From assembly GCF_043641665.1 (NCBI RefSeq), contig NC_092183.1:15214501-15278500 (forward strand): a stretch of DNA of 64,000 nucleotides. The letters are read 5' to 3'. The position numbers and the translations under genes are program-made. This document shows, in pieces, positions 12,901 through 25,130 of the stretch. The notes below the pieces were generated by a model that was given only the letters and a program-made list of their open reading frames with translations, ran no database searches and was not told where the DNA came from. The stretch's first letter is position 1, and the number at the start of each line of letters is the position of its first letter. The DNA comes from Enoplosus armatus (lineage: Eukaryota; Chordata; Actinopteri; Centrarchiformes; Enoplosidae).

Positions 12901-15398
12901 GCGTCCTTTACTCTTGGTAAGATATACACACACACACACACAGACACACACACACACACACACACCTTGCTTCTCCTTTTCCTAATCTCAATATCTACAC
13001 ACATACAAACCAAGTTTCCCTGTAATATATCTGTTTTTAGTTTTATATTGTTGAATTTGTGGAGTTGGGAGATTATGCAAAGGCTACAGTCCAAACCCAT
13101 TAACAGCAGTTCTGTTATAGGCAATGTGGAATAAAAGTAATGTATTTTATGGCTGGCTGTAGCGACAGAGACAAGGTAGTTTTGATTGGCTGTGACTCCG
13201 GAGAGGCAGTGCATGATTGGCTGTGGCTAAACCAAGGGTGTGAGAGGCAAGAACTATGGCTTTTTGCATTTGTTCACATGTGTTTCTCATTAAGTGGAGG
13301 CATCATGTCTCATGTGGTCGTCTCCTGAAGAACAGGGAATTAGACTCTGCAGCAATCTGAAACTGCAAATTATTGGAAAAATACATAGTGACGAAATTAC
13401 AACCTTTCTCTCTCTCTCCATCGGTCTTTTATATCCCTTTCTCCACCCTCCATGTAGCTTGACGTCCACCACCAGGCGAAGCTCTGCAGCCCTCAGAGTG
13501 TGTAGGAACAGTGAGCCAGAGACTGAGGTAAACGCACAAATATTCAGATCTCACTAGGTGTGTGTGTTAATGAAATATACAGACTGGCTAAATAGATTAA
13601 CAGGACCTGAAAACCTCACTGACCAGGCACTCCCAATTAGACGTCCTTATCAAATTAAACAGATTAGGCCCAACATGTGTGTGAGACGTGTGTCTACTCC
13701 AGTTATGTGGTAACCTTTATGTTTTTCTTTATCCTGCAGAGAGCTCGCTGCTGTTTCTGTTTTGGAGATGATACAGGTAAGGAAAGTCAAATAACTCTCT
13801 CTCACTATCACATCTTTTTTTCGTCCTCCTCCTCTATCCCTCCCGCCTCACAAGCCTGTTCAGTGTGTACGCTTGTGTCTCCGCCGTAGTGTTTGCACAC
13901 AGAGGGGCTATGCTCATTGCTATTCCTCAGCCAGATTGAGGATGGTGAGAAAGTATTGGTCAGCAAACATAGATGATGTCACTGTTACTAGGAGGTTAGT
14001 ATGACACAGTGAAGCAAGACCAGCGGCAAATAGGAATTGTGGGCAGGCTGACACTGCCCCCTGCTGGAAATAAAGCACTGTTTTATGCTGGCAAATATAA
14101 CCAGCAGAAAAATGTATCACCACTAGTACACATATTCTATTTAAGAGTTACATATAATTTAAATGAATCCGTCTAGAATGACATTGGACTTTCCCTCATA
14201 TCTCTTCTCTTGGCTCACGTCACCTCAGCTGAAGTCAGTGTTTCAGGCATTTTCTCACATTAAAAGTGTCTCACCCATATCCTCTTTTTAGATGACTATG
14301 ATGAGGAGAAGACTGGTTCAGGACAGAACGTGGTGTATGATGAGAGAGAGGGAACCATCTACAGCTACGCTTACTTCCATTTTGTGTTCTTCCTGGGATC
14401 CCTTTATGTCATGATGACCGTTACCAACTGGTTCCAGTAAGTGATACTCAATGTGACGTACTGTCTGGTTGTGGTACAATGCTTGGGCATATATGGGTAT
14501 GCTTATACCGGGCATCCAGGCAATAGTTACACAGTAAGCAATAGAAATGTCCTGTCCCCACAAGACATCCTACGACTAAAAGTAGCTCTTAATTGGCTAA
14601 GTTAGAAGAAACTTGCAAAAATAAGGGGCATGTCAGTCTTAACTCTAAGACTGCGTTAAGTTTGTGGTCTAAGAGTAAGTCACAAAGCTACCAGCCCCCA
14701 AGACTGAGAGAAGTTCGAGGCAGTCCAGAGGACTCCAAAGTCACTCAGACCTTTTCACACATTGGTCATGTGCTGCTTGTAATGTGTCTTGTCGCATCAC
14801 TATTTTGGGGAAAAATACAACAATAGTGACCCTCTAAAAGCATATTTAATGGCAGGTTGGTTAATAAGAATCCAGCTCACCAGCAAGTTGAAAAAAACAA
14901 CAACACAGGAGATGATGGTTTGCAACTCTCCACAACTGTGACAGTAGAAAAATGTAGTTTTCAGTGCTTATGAACATGGAAAATCTCAGAATTACTTCCT
15001 CAGGCATCACTTTGTTTGACAAATCATTAAATTGAAATAAATAAATAAAGCTGATTTCATACCCAAGTGCAGAATTATTCCTTTAAAGGATTTGTTCTGT
15101 CGACTGAAAAAATATCAGTAACGGTATCAACATACAGGTGGTGTTTGATGACAGATACAATATACATTGTAATTGTCAATTGAGGTTAAGATAAAAAATC
15201 AGTGCTTCTTTGTGTCTTTGCTAAGTTCTCTCAATGTGTGCTTCCTTTTGCAGTTATGATAACCATAAGATTGAGAAACTGTTGGACGGGAGCTGGTCTG
15301 TGTTCTGGATCAAGATGGCCTCCTGCTGGGTCTGTCTCATCCTATACATGTGGACCCTCATCGCCCCCATGGTCTGCCCAAAGCGCTTTGAGGCCTAG
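4969..15398 (+). CDS. serinc5: Serine incorporator 5 (partial, first coding exon missing)
   Basis: Multipass membrane protein of the SERINC family, which acts in plasma membrane and vesicles. The family is linked to serine-lipid synthesis or lipid scrambling, and mammalian SERINC5 lowers the infectivity of retrovirus particles. Eleven exons: 4969-5136, 8375-8553, 9110-9192, 9491-9584, 10308-10519, 10770-10862, 12790-12916, 13458-13527, 13740-13776, 14292-14436, 15254-15398 (TAG). All junctions are GT-AG and the phases fit, giving 450 codons; human SERINC5 has 461. Visible marks are the Cys-rich N-terminal start ([17 protein letters not shown]), then hydrophobic helices including [16 protein letters not shown], the conserved [37 protein letters not shown], a predicted N-glycosylation site in [10 protein letters not shown] where human has NVT, the linker [11 protein letters not shown], and the near-invariant [23 protein letters not shown]. 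The SCLTSTTR and ARCCFCF segments favour SERINC5 over SERINC1-3. The match is along the whole length, with no break or frameshift. Confidence 0.95.
5137..8374 (+). other. serinc5 intron 2, no gene seen
   Basis: A 3.2 kb intron between the Cys-rich/TM1 exon and the [17 protein letters not shown] exon. Donor gtaagt at 5137, acceptor cag at 8372-8374. Short open frames on both strands (6033-6287, 7665-7868 and others) have no recognisable composition. I saw no clear repeat or RNA gene. Confidence 0.6.
9905..9943. repeat. (CA)n microsatellite in serinc5 intron
   Basis: Nearly pure CA dinucleotide tract preceded by two cagacaga units, in the intron between the exons ending at 9584 and starting at 10308. 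The His/Thr-rich and Val/Cys-rich open frames across it on both strands are artefacts of the repeat. Confidence 0.95.
10863..12789 (+). other. serinc5 intron 7 with possible old repeat
   Basis: A 1.9 kb intron with donor gtgagt at 10863 and acceptor tag at 12787-12789. The segment around 11590-12150 is more GC-balanced than its AT-rich surroundings. It reads like a decayed interspersed repeat (tail aaagtaatttattcttcag, later gtctctgcccatgataaaaag), but I could not define termini or assign a family. No coding exon seen. Confidence 0.4.
12924..12965. repeat. (CA)n microsatellite directly after a serinc5 donor
   Basis: CA repeat interrupted by one CAGA, starting only 7 bp after the exon end at 12916 (donor gtaaga at 12917). 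The close spacing to the 5' splice site is unusual; repeat length changes could affect splicing. Confidence 0.95.
14437..15253 (+). other. serinc5 last intron, no gene seen
   Basis: An 817 bp intron between the exon carrying the [10 protein letters not shown] segment and the terminal exon. AT-rich and without recognisable features; the open frame at 14593-14826 lacks protein character. Confidence 0.6.
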
Positions 15399-16613
15399 GA
15401 CACAGTGCCCCCCCCGTACCTTGAAACACAACTCTACACTACCCTCAGCGTTCAAAAATGGAGGATTATGTGTTGCCTTTTGTTTTATATGCTAGTGTTT
15501 ATTTTACTTTGTTTTACAATGTTAAGCTGTTAATACCTTGATGGTAATTTTTGTTATCTTTTACTACCACTTACTCCTGGAGTTTTGTATTACTTACAGG
15601 TTTTAAATTACGTAAAGAATCATGGGAGTTGAGTTACATTGTGAAACATGAGAAGCATCCAGCCCCCATAGATTCCTTGATAATTTCAGATTTGACCGTA
15701 TATTCTGTAAGTATTTCCTTCGTATGTCAGTTTCAGCCTTTTACTCTCAGCCAGGAATTTCAGTTCTGTACAGTTGGACCATAAAGTTGTAGCAAAGTTT
15801 TGGGACAAATTTATTTCAGGTTAGAGAGAGATTGTATTTATTTAAGTGTGTCTTAAGTAATCAGAAATCATTTTGTGAAGGAATGTGGTGTAAATTGATT
15901 TAGATTTGTCTCCAACTTTGTTTAAAAACTCATCTCTCAGGCTCAGATGTCAGCTGTATATGTTCATGCTTTGTTATGTTGCGCCCTTTTGTAGAAGTTT
16001 TCTATGCAACGGAACAAGCTCTTTTCGATATTGTAGACACCCAGTGTTGTGAAGTTCCCACTTAGATCACAAAGATAATGTTTAAGATTTTATTAATGTC
16101 CGTGCTCCCTTTGAGCCATATCTTTTCTTAGGAAAATCCATGTAATTTGTACATTTCCAGTCATCCTTGTTATTGTACAAGGCAGTACTCTTTAAATCAA
16201 CCTGCCTTACTTAACAGTGACGTTAGTGGAGTGCCGCCTCTCTGGAAGAGCTGCAGTGACATAGATGAGGAACGTTTGCCAAAGGTAGATGTCAGAAAAC
16301 AGCAAACTACTCGATCAGATTGTTTGGTCAGTTACAGAGAAAAATATACGTTATGTATTTGCATGCACACACACACTTAAATCAGCTGTTTTCTGTACAG
16401 TTATGAAGGCTTTTTGCCTTGTCTTTGTTACATGTGTCAGCTCATAATGGTGGTCAGAATAAGGTAGCATGAGTGCTTTTATTAGTAAGTTATTCAACAC
16501 TGGATGTTGAGTTTACTGCCGAATTAAAATTAACTCAAAGACCTTCACCTGTTTTGGGTTTTTTATATTGCACATTGTCAACTGCAAGACGTTTATGTTT
16601 CTCATTCATCCTC

Positions 16614-16619
16614 AATAAA
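16614..16619 (+). terminator. serinc5: Poly(A) signal AATAAA, proximal, serinc5
   Basis: Canonical hexamer in ctcaataaacatg, followed within about 30 bp by T/GT-rich sequence (gttcttttgtctggttgt), the usual downstream element. Likely proximal cleavage site of serinc5. Confidence 0.55.
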
Positions 16620-16962
16620 CATGTTCTTTTGTCTGGTTGTATTCCTAACATGTTTTATAATAACTTAAATGTACATTTTGGCTAAAGTTCTGTGGAAAGT
16701 TTCATTTGAATTATGCTTTATATACCTGGCAAGTTTGTCATGCGTCAAAATGTTTCCAAAAACGTCATATTTTTAGAAACAAAGAAATTAAATGGTGCTC
16801 TGCAGCTGATACCAAGCTCCAAACAAAATCTTAATTCAGATAGCAGGACCTACTGTGAAAGCTGTGTACTACCATAACATACAGGAACATGTTTTGTTCA
16901 AGTAGTATGTTTGAAGTTCAGAGATGTGGGTGCCATGCCGTTCACATTGTTCAAACTATTTC

Positions 16963-16968
16963 AATAAA
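16963..16968 (+). terminator. serinc5: Poly(A) signal AATAAA, distal, serinc5
   Basis: Hexamer in tttcaataaaacatcc followed by a GT-rich stretch (gtggtgtgtttatttgctg) from about 16986. The hexamer plus the downstream GT element makes this the best candidate for the main serinc5 3' end. It lies only about 30 bp from an opposite-strand signal for thbs4. Confidence 0.65.
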
Positions 16969-16994
16969 ACATCCATTGAACGCCATGTGGTGTG

Positions 16995-17000
16995 TTTATT
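16995..17000 (-). terminator. thbs4: Candidate thbs4 poly(A) signal on minus strand
   Basis: TTTATT on the plus strand is AATAAA on the minus strand, 482 bp beyond the thbs4 stop codon. A second copy lies nearer the gene at 17099-17104. Either could end the thbs4 transcript; use of the far one would make the serinc5 and thbs4 transcripts overlap at their 3' ends. Confidence 0.5.
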
Positions 17001-17481
17001 TGCTGATTTAGTTTTCCTTCATTTAGATAAATAACATACAATGATCTCATGTAAAAGATGAGATAGAACCTGCTTTGATTTTGTGAAATGCTCAGGATTT
17101 TATTCCACCTACAATATATTCAAAAACAGTATTGCATCGTTAACGGTTCTCATAAAATACTGATAAAACCGTCTGTGATATTGCATCTACATACACAGAA
17201 CCTGCTGATGTTTTATACAAGAATGTACTTGCTTCAGTTACACTGAATGTAAGTATATAATGCCCAATGTTATACTTTTGTAAGACCTTCTCACTTGAAT
17301 GATGAAGTGAAAATACTGTCACCAAAATCTTTCACAAAAACTGCCCCCCTCATATTCACCTTTCTTTCTCTAATGTCCTCATATACATCTTTGTTCTCAA
17401 CAATGCAGCTCTGCGCCTTTCATCCATGTTTTCAACAGGGCTCAAATTGTTTCTTTGATGGATCCTTCCCCCTCTCTGGCT

Positions 17482-20400
17482 TCACTGTGTGTTCTGGCCA
17501 TTGAGATCCTGATAGTCAGCAGGAATAGTGTCTGTGGGGGTGAGAAAGAAAAAGAAACTCATAAGTATACTTACAGTTCATGTAGCTGACAGGACTGCCT
17601 TTAACTTGCAGACACTCACCGTTGCAACGGTACTTCAGATTGGACCAGATTATATTTTCCTGAGAGAAGCAGAACACGCCCAGTCTCCCGCCTCTCATAC
17701 TGGTGTCAATTATCACCCCTGTGTCCGCCACCAGGTTGGAACCCTCAAAGAAGCGAGCCCTGGTTCACACACAAGGGTAAACTAGTTAGTCAGTTCACAG
17801 TATGAGTGTGTATGTCTTGTCTGTGATTGTTGGTGTGTGTGTCTTCGTACCTGATGTATCCAACCTGGGGTCTGTGCTGGAGGAACCAGCGGTAGGACAC
17901 TTTGTCCTTCCAGCCAACGTTCCTGGGGTCCTTCCACAGGAGACGGACCTGCTCTGGGGTGTCTCCTGTGTGCCAGAGGGAGTTCCTCAGATACTCACCA
18001 GGACCCGTCTTAGACTTCACAACCTAGTGATAAAGAGCAAGATAGCATAAGAGAGGGAAAAACTGGTACTGTCAACCGATGATGAAAGTAAACACACTTC
18101 CCCCAGCTGTGGCTCAGGAGGTAGGGCCACCTCACAGGGTGGGCGGGTCGGTCCCCAGATCCTGTCCACCTGTCGAAGTGTCCTTGGGCAAGACATTGAA
18201 CCCCAAATTGCTCTTGATGGTAGCTCCTGATGTAAAATGCTATATAAATGCAGCCATTTACCTTGAGTTGTATTCCTGGCTCAGCAACAGCTCTGAAGGG
18301 CGCAGCCTGCCAGTAGGTTTGTTCTGTCTGTTTCCACATCACCACGTAGAAGGAGGAGGAGTCCTGGTAGCCGAAGATGAAGCCAGCATAGTCGTCATCT
18401 GTCACCGTGTTCACATGGAATGTTCCCTCAAAGTCAACCCCACTGAAAGCTTTGTAGCCTACAAATACACAACATATTAGGCTGACAAAAAACACACAGA
18501 AGAAAATGGGAAATATTCTATTGTAAAAACAGATGGGGATGAGACAGTATGAGGGTATTCTGTGCTTACCTACAGCAAGGCCAGGGTCAGAGTTCATGGT
18601 CTGGACTATCTCCATACCCTGTTGGGATAAAAGAGAGTAGCTTCACTCACAAGATATGTTGTTGTTGAATTTAAAATTACATTCATTTTACACACCTTGT
18701 TGCAATTTGCACACTTGTATCCATGCACATGCTTAAAAGGCCACATTTTTTTACTTTTATGTTAGTGCTTGTGTTTGACATTCTTTGTACCACATAGTTA
18801 GTTTGTGTACTGCTGCTGTGACATGCAAATCGCTATCTAAGCATTTATCAATCTAAGAAAATAATCAGTTTGATTGTGTTTAAAATACGGTGGTCAGAAT
18901 GGACGGAACACCTTAAGAAGTTTCAGCTTCATACAGACTGATGAAAAACTGAGAAAATACACTGTAACAGTATTGTTTACCTGATTGAGGACCATCCAGT
19001 TGGGGTCAATCTGAGAGTCCCCCTCTGGGTCCAGCACTACAGTCTGATAGGCTCTGAAGTCAGTCAGGGTGACCTCAGCGTTCTCTGGGCAGTGGTCGAT
19101 TATGTCAATGACATTGTCTTTGTCAAAGTCTCCTTCGCATGCGTCTCCAACTCTGTTCTCTAAAATACATAGACACAGCTTAAGAACCACAGAGCAGAAA
19201 CACATACTGTACACATGCATGTACACACCCAGGAACAAACATGAAGTAACACTAACTGTCTGTGTCCTGCTGATCTGGGTTGGCAACTAGTCTGCAGTTG
19301 TCATCATTGTCCAGTATGCCGTCGTTATCATCGTCATCATCACATTCATCTCCCTATCAAGATAAAATAGCACATTTGGACCAGGGTAAACACAGAGCCA
19401 TCTATCAGTCATCTATATGTGAAATATGAAGCATTAAATAAATGATATAAAGGATGAAGGAAGAGATAGTTTAAAACCATTCCATCCTTGTCAGTGTCCA
19501 GCTGTGAGGAGTTGATGACTGTGGGACAGTTGTCCTTTGTGTTCTGGTGGCCGTCACCATCACTGTCAAAGAGGAGGTAAAACAAATGGCAAAATGAATG
19601 AATGTATATTTATATACATTCATAACACAAGTCATGACTGTGGGCTCTACCTGTCTATGTTGTCGTCACAGGTATCGCCTACAAGGTCATCATCTGAGTC
19701 AGACTGCAGGTAGACAACACAAACACTGTTGGTCGGAGTTGTGGCAGCAGATTAATCTTTTTCAGGTTGTTGTTGTGTTTGTTACCTGGTTAGGGTTGAC
19801 CATATCAGGACAGCTGTCACAGGCATCTCCCACCCCATCGTTGTCTCTGTCTGTCTGGTCTGGGTTGGGGACTCGCTGGCAGTTGTCAAGGATATTCTTC
19901 AAGCCTGAGAACATGAACACCTCAGCACTTTAATTTCTGTGTCATGTGTAAAAGCGTTGGCATGAAAATAAAAAAAGCACTACAGAACGCAGCCTACAGT
20001 CTGTCAAATGCATCACCAGATGGCAGTGTTTGTTTAAGGCGAAGGTGAAATAGTTTCCAGTGGCCTTCAACGCCTGGCGGAGGCTTACCGTGGAAAAATG
20101 CTTTTAGAGAGGAGACAGACATGACCAAGCGCTTAGCAATCCAGCCTTGGAGTTAAAGACATAACCAAATGATCAAGAGGTTGGATCTCTGCCAAAATGA
20201 ATGAACAAGGGTCACTACACAAGTCTAAACATGCAACATGCGTAAGCACATAAAGGTAAACATGCGGTAACGCACAAAGGCAACAAGTTAAAACTGTGTT
20301 TCCAGTGGAACAAATGAGAGGTGCACTTAAAGGGCAATCAAGTGAAGTATGTGAGAAAAGTTTGTGAGAAAACACTTACGATTCCAGTTGGAACATTTTA

Positions 20401-23400
20401 ACATTTAACACTGTTTTCTACTGGGGTTTTAACGTTGTTTTTTTTAAATGACGCTTGAGTTGTTTCCCTGAAAGCCAGTGACCTAACTGGTAGAGGATGT
20501 GAATTGGAAACAGACACAAAAAAAGACCAGGAGGATGTTTTGAACAGATAAAGTGCTGCCAGTTCAGTGAAAGGAACAAAAATTTCCACACTTTCCACCA
20601 AACAGGATTGTAAAGGTTGTATTCTTGTCTAGAGTCAGTCTGGTCCAGACAGTCTGTGGTTTGGATAACCCTCAGACACGGCAGTCTTTTAATGCGATTA
20701 TCAGCCATTTGGTTTTACAATGTGTACCTAAATTTATTACTTCTAATTGATGCAATAAAAGCAGTAATGGTCCAGTTACTACACCTCCCACAGTTATGAC
20801 CATCCAACCTTTTCAGCCACAGTGACCATTTTGTCCCTCTAATTACAGCCAGTGATGTGCAGCAATCACAAAACTATGTGACTACAAGAATTATTTGACT
20901 GTTAAATAATAACAAACACACGTACCGTCCCCATCCATATCATCATCACATTCATCTCCCAGCCCGTCCTGATCGGTATCCCTCTGTGAGGGATTTTCAA
21001 CTGTTCTGCAGTTGTCACAGGCATCGCCATGGACATCCTTATCGCTGTTCCTTTGATCCACATTAGGAACGAGCCAGCAGTTGTCCTGAGACAGTCAAAC
21101 AAGGTTTACAGTATAGTGCATGGGCTCAGTGAGAGAGTTAAATTCATGATCATAAAATGTCAGAGCGTGGAGCTAAGTTACCTACATCTATGTTAATAAT
21201 GCCATCACTGTCTGCATCATCATCACAGGAGTCACCCATCCCGTCCCTGTCTGCATCTTCTTGGCCAGAGTTTGGCACAAACACACAGTTATCCTGGAAA
21301 CAACACAGCAAACACACACACAGCATTGATTTTATTAAACTCAATGTTCTCCATGTGTTTTATGAGCTCCAGGGCAGCACCTTCTATGTGGAGCATCCTG
21401 ATGCTCTCATCATCTACAAACACAAAAGTGTATTACTAGCATGAATTAAATGTAAATAAAGAGAATGTTGGGGGTATAGAATTGCGTACCTGCTTACAGT
21501 TGTTGTCCCTGCACTGGAGCGTATTGTCAGGATATGCGTCAATATCTGTGTCCTTTCCACACACATAGCCATTTCCTGCCCAACCAACGCCACACTGACG
21601 CACACACAAGACGGAAAAGGCACGGCATGACATTTTATGTAAATTATGTAATGTAGAACAGAACAGTTGGTGATTCACATTCATGATCCAGGGGTATGCA
21701 TAAAGCTGAATTCTTACCACACAGCTAATGCTGCCGTCTCTCTCCACGACACACTCGGCATTGGCGTCACAGGGGTTGGGTTGACCGTTGGGACAAAGCC
21801 TGGTCCCATGGCAGCCTCTCACCTGGTCACCTGTGAAGCCAGTTTTACACTCTCCGCAGCGGAAGGATCCCTGGTGAGGACAGCACAGAATTAAAAACCA
21901 AGGCCTTCTGCTATAATGTGATAATAACTATACACTAGTTCCAATGGTCTTACTATAGTGTTGAAGCAGTGTGAGTTGGCAGTGCAACCTCCATTCTCAG
22001 GCGGGCCCAGACACTCATCTACATCCTCACACACCTGGGAAGAACAGACGAAAGGAAAAGATTCATATTTGGTCAACAGGCACAGATAAATCAAACGGAA
22101 TTGATGTTTAATTACTTTTTTATTGTACCTGTTTGTTTGACTTAGCATAGGACACTCCCACTCCATTTATCTCTGGTCCAGTATATCCCAGAGGGCATTT
22201 CCCACAACGAAAACCAGGAGCAGTGTTCACACACTGGACACCAGGGAAACATGGGCTAAACTGGCACTAAAACATACACAAAAAACAGATGATGATCAAA
22301 TGCTAAGTGGTGCTACTTTCCCTTACTGGTTGCAGAGACACATGCACACAAGAAACATATCTCCTAACCCCAACCAACCATACCTCATCCACGTCGTCAC
22401 AGTGCACCCCGTCTCCTGTATATCCATCTGGACAGGGGGCACACTGGAAACCCCCTGAATCCGTACGGATGCACATGTTCTGTCTGAAACAGGTCCCGGG
22501 TGAGCACTGAGTCAGAGGCTGAGGCTGCATGACAAACTGGCCAGGACTTGGAGCTGAACCTGTGTTGGTTGGACTGCCCCCGAGGCCTATGGACACACAT
22601 AGACAGATATGAAAGCACCTTGTTGAATTGGCATTTTGTCAGTAGTGTGTAAATACTGTAAAAATGAAATCTCTGATCACAGTTTTTGTACTACTTACCA
22701 CAGGCAAGACACTCTGTGATGGTATTCCTCAGAAAAGATATCTCCTTTATCTTTATCAGAAAGAAATAGAGTGTAGATCAGGATGAACTCAGGTAATTGT
22801 GTTATCACTTTACAGCTTATATCAATAGAGGCAAATCAGAATTTTATCTTTTTTACTATTGATAACCTGAAAATCTGAATGAGACTAAGAAGTTTTGAAA
22901 GCTGTAAGGTAAGCTCCGGTGATCTGTCTCCTTACATAAAGATTCTCTCAGTGTGTCTGACAAGTGTGAGATGTTGAACTATATAACAGGCATTTTATTG
23001 CCTCAGGCTCCCTGTTTGATGCCCTATCTCCTAACAAATCCTCTGCTTTAAATGATCATCTGAAATCATCCACTTCCATCTGCTGCTTGCTTTTACCCCG
23101 CTGTCTGTTGCTGAGGTTACATAAAGTCTTGAAACAAGAGTGCTCCAGAAAATCAGCAGATCCTCACAGTCTGGATTCTCACTTTTCAAAACAAATTGCT
23201 GATTTTATTGCAAAACCAATCGTACCCTGAGGAAAAAGGAAATTCCAAATAGTTGTCAATCAGCCCACATTCTTCCACTTTTAAAAGTAGGCAACTCTTC
23301 TAAACAACCAGGGACCTCTCCACATTTTCTGCTACCCAAGGAACTAAAAAAAAATCCATCCATTTAATTTCATCTCAGCATCAACGTGGTTTTAAAAAGC

Positions 23401-24911
23401 AACCATAAACAACATCATCAAATTGTTGGACTATTTATTATAACTCTGTTGAAATACTGTGGTGCTCTGTCATTGATTTTCCAAATCATTTTGAACAATT
23501 TCAATTTCCCATTTTTTACCTGTTGGTTGAGCAGCTCCTTCATCTCGGATAACATGCTCCTCAGCTCCTGCATGGTGGCCTGGTTGTGTGCCGTCCTGCC
23601 TCCCTGGATACCTGAGGGAATTTCCCAAATCCGAATTAGAGAATACACAACACATCTACCAGGTTTAAGTTAAAATGATTGTATGTGTTTGTCAGGTGAT
23701 GTCTGTTCTCACTCAGCAGCTGCAGAGATTCACCCTGATCCACGCTACAGTCCTGCAGAGTGGCCACATTGTCTATGGTGTCCTCTATCACCAGCTTCAA
23801 GTCTGTCAGTTCATCCTTACAAGGGAATAAAAGACAGAAAGAAATTACACAGTTAGAATGCTTGTGAAATATGTCTATCAAGTTATTGCACTGCTCAAAC
23901 AGTATTCATTTTTACGCTGTCATGTTGGGACTTTATTAGCTTTGTTTCAAATGTATATTTACTCTCAACTGTAAACCTCTTATTCACCTGTCCACTCGAC
24001 GACAGGGTCCTAAGTGCCACCTTGTTGGGACCAGGTGGGAGTGACCCAAACGCAGCAGGCAGATCATCCAAAGTGTGCGCCAGTTGGCAGTCTATGTAGA
24101 TATTGAGGCGAGGTGGGCCGCGCTGCAGGCCGCTGGCATGTAGCATCACGTGGTGATCTCGACCATCTGCCAGTGAGGCGTGGTTGAAACTGGTTGTGCC
24201 AAATCTACCGTCAGTTTTCTGGTAACGAAGGGTCACTAGTGATGGAGTGAAGTGAGAATGAAAGACAGCGAGCGGGCAGAGAGACAGAGAGGCAGCAGGA
24301 GAACATGAGTTAAAACAGATAATGTAGTCTGTTTAAGTAGTTGTCATGTGTCAGTATAATAATTCACCCTTGCTCAGTTTGGCCTGCAAGCTGAACTCCA
24401 GGTACTTTGTGTTGTCTTTAGGGTTGATGACACTGTAGAGAGAGGTGGGGGCCTTGTTGTGGAGCCTGAAAGAAGAGAGGAGGAAAGCCTCATCTCGCCC
24501 TTTGTTCTTCAGGCTTCCTTGGAGCAAGTCTGGCAGGCAGTCTGGAGAATCCAGCAGGTCATAGACTAACACAGGAGAGGATTGTTAAAAACCTGCATTA
24601 CACTGCTTTAGATGCGTTGTACTATAATTGTGACAAAATAGTCCAGAGAAAAGGCATAGATTAACGCAGACATTAAGGGAAACATACAGTATGATGGTCA
24701 GTCAATAGTGTGCAAGGAGCTTAGGAAATATCAGCACACCAACTGAAAGCACTCCATCTGGTACACTATAAGTGGTGCTGACTTTCTTTTTTTGGCCATA
24801 TTAATCGCTGCTTTTCTGAGTGTGTGTCTTGATGGCTATGGCTCACAGTGTACTGTGGATTGCTACTGCTGAGTCAGTGCACTATGGTACTTTATTATGT
24901 GTGACAGGGTA

Positions 24912-24946
<35 letters not shown>

Positions 24947-25067
24947 GTGCACGTTCATGTTTGTATCCTGCTGTGTTTTATAGAGTGGTAGACTGGAGCT
25001 GCAGAGAGGAGCAGCAGTAAACTCTTTCCATTGGAACAAACCCACCGCCTCACACCCACACGCATGG

Positions 25068-25130
<63 letters not shown>

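Larger units (their letters stand above)
15399..16990 (+). other. serinc5: serinc5 3' UTR
   Basis: AT-rich DNA after the serinc5 stop codon, without coding character. Two canonical AATAAA hexamers (16614-16619 and 16963-16968) suggest alternative transcript ends of about 1.2 and 1.6 kb of 3' UTR. The limits are inferred from these signals only. Confidence 0.65.

Noticed and set aside
12786..13214. 142-codon minus-strand open frame over a CA repeat
   Set aside because: Its Val/Cys core is the microsatellite, and it overlaps serinc5 exon 12790-12916 on the opposite strand.
22930..23400. LINE ORF remnant in a thbs4 intron
   Set aside because: Coding-like texture only; no reverse-transcriptase motif could be read in any frame.
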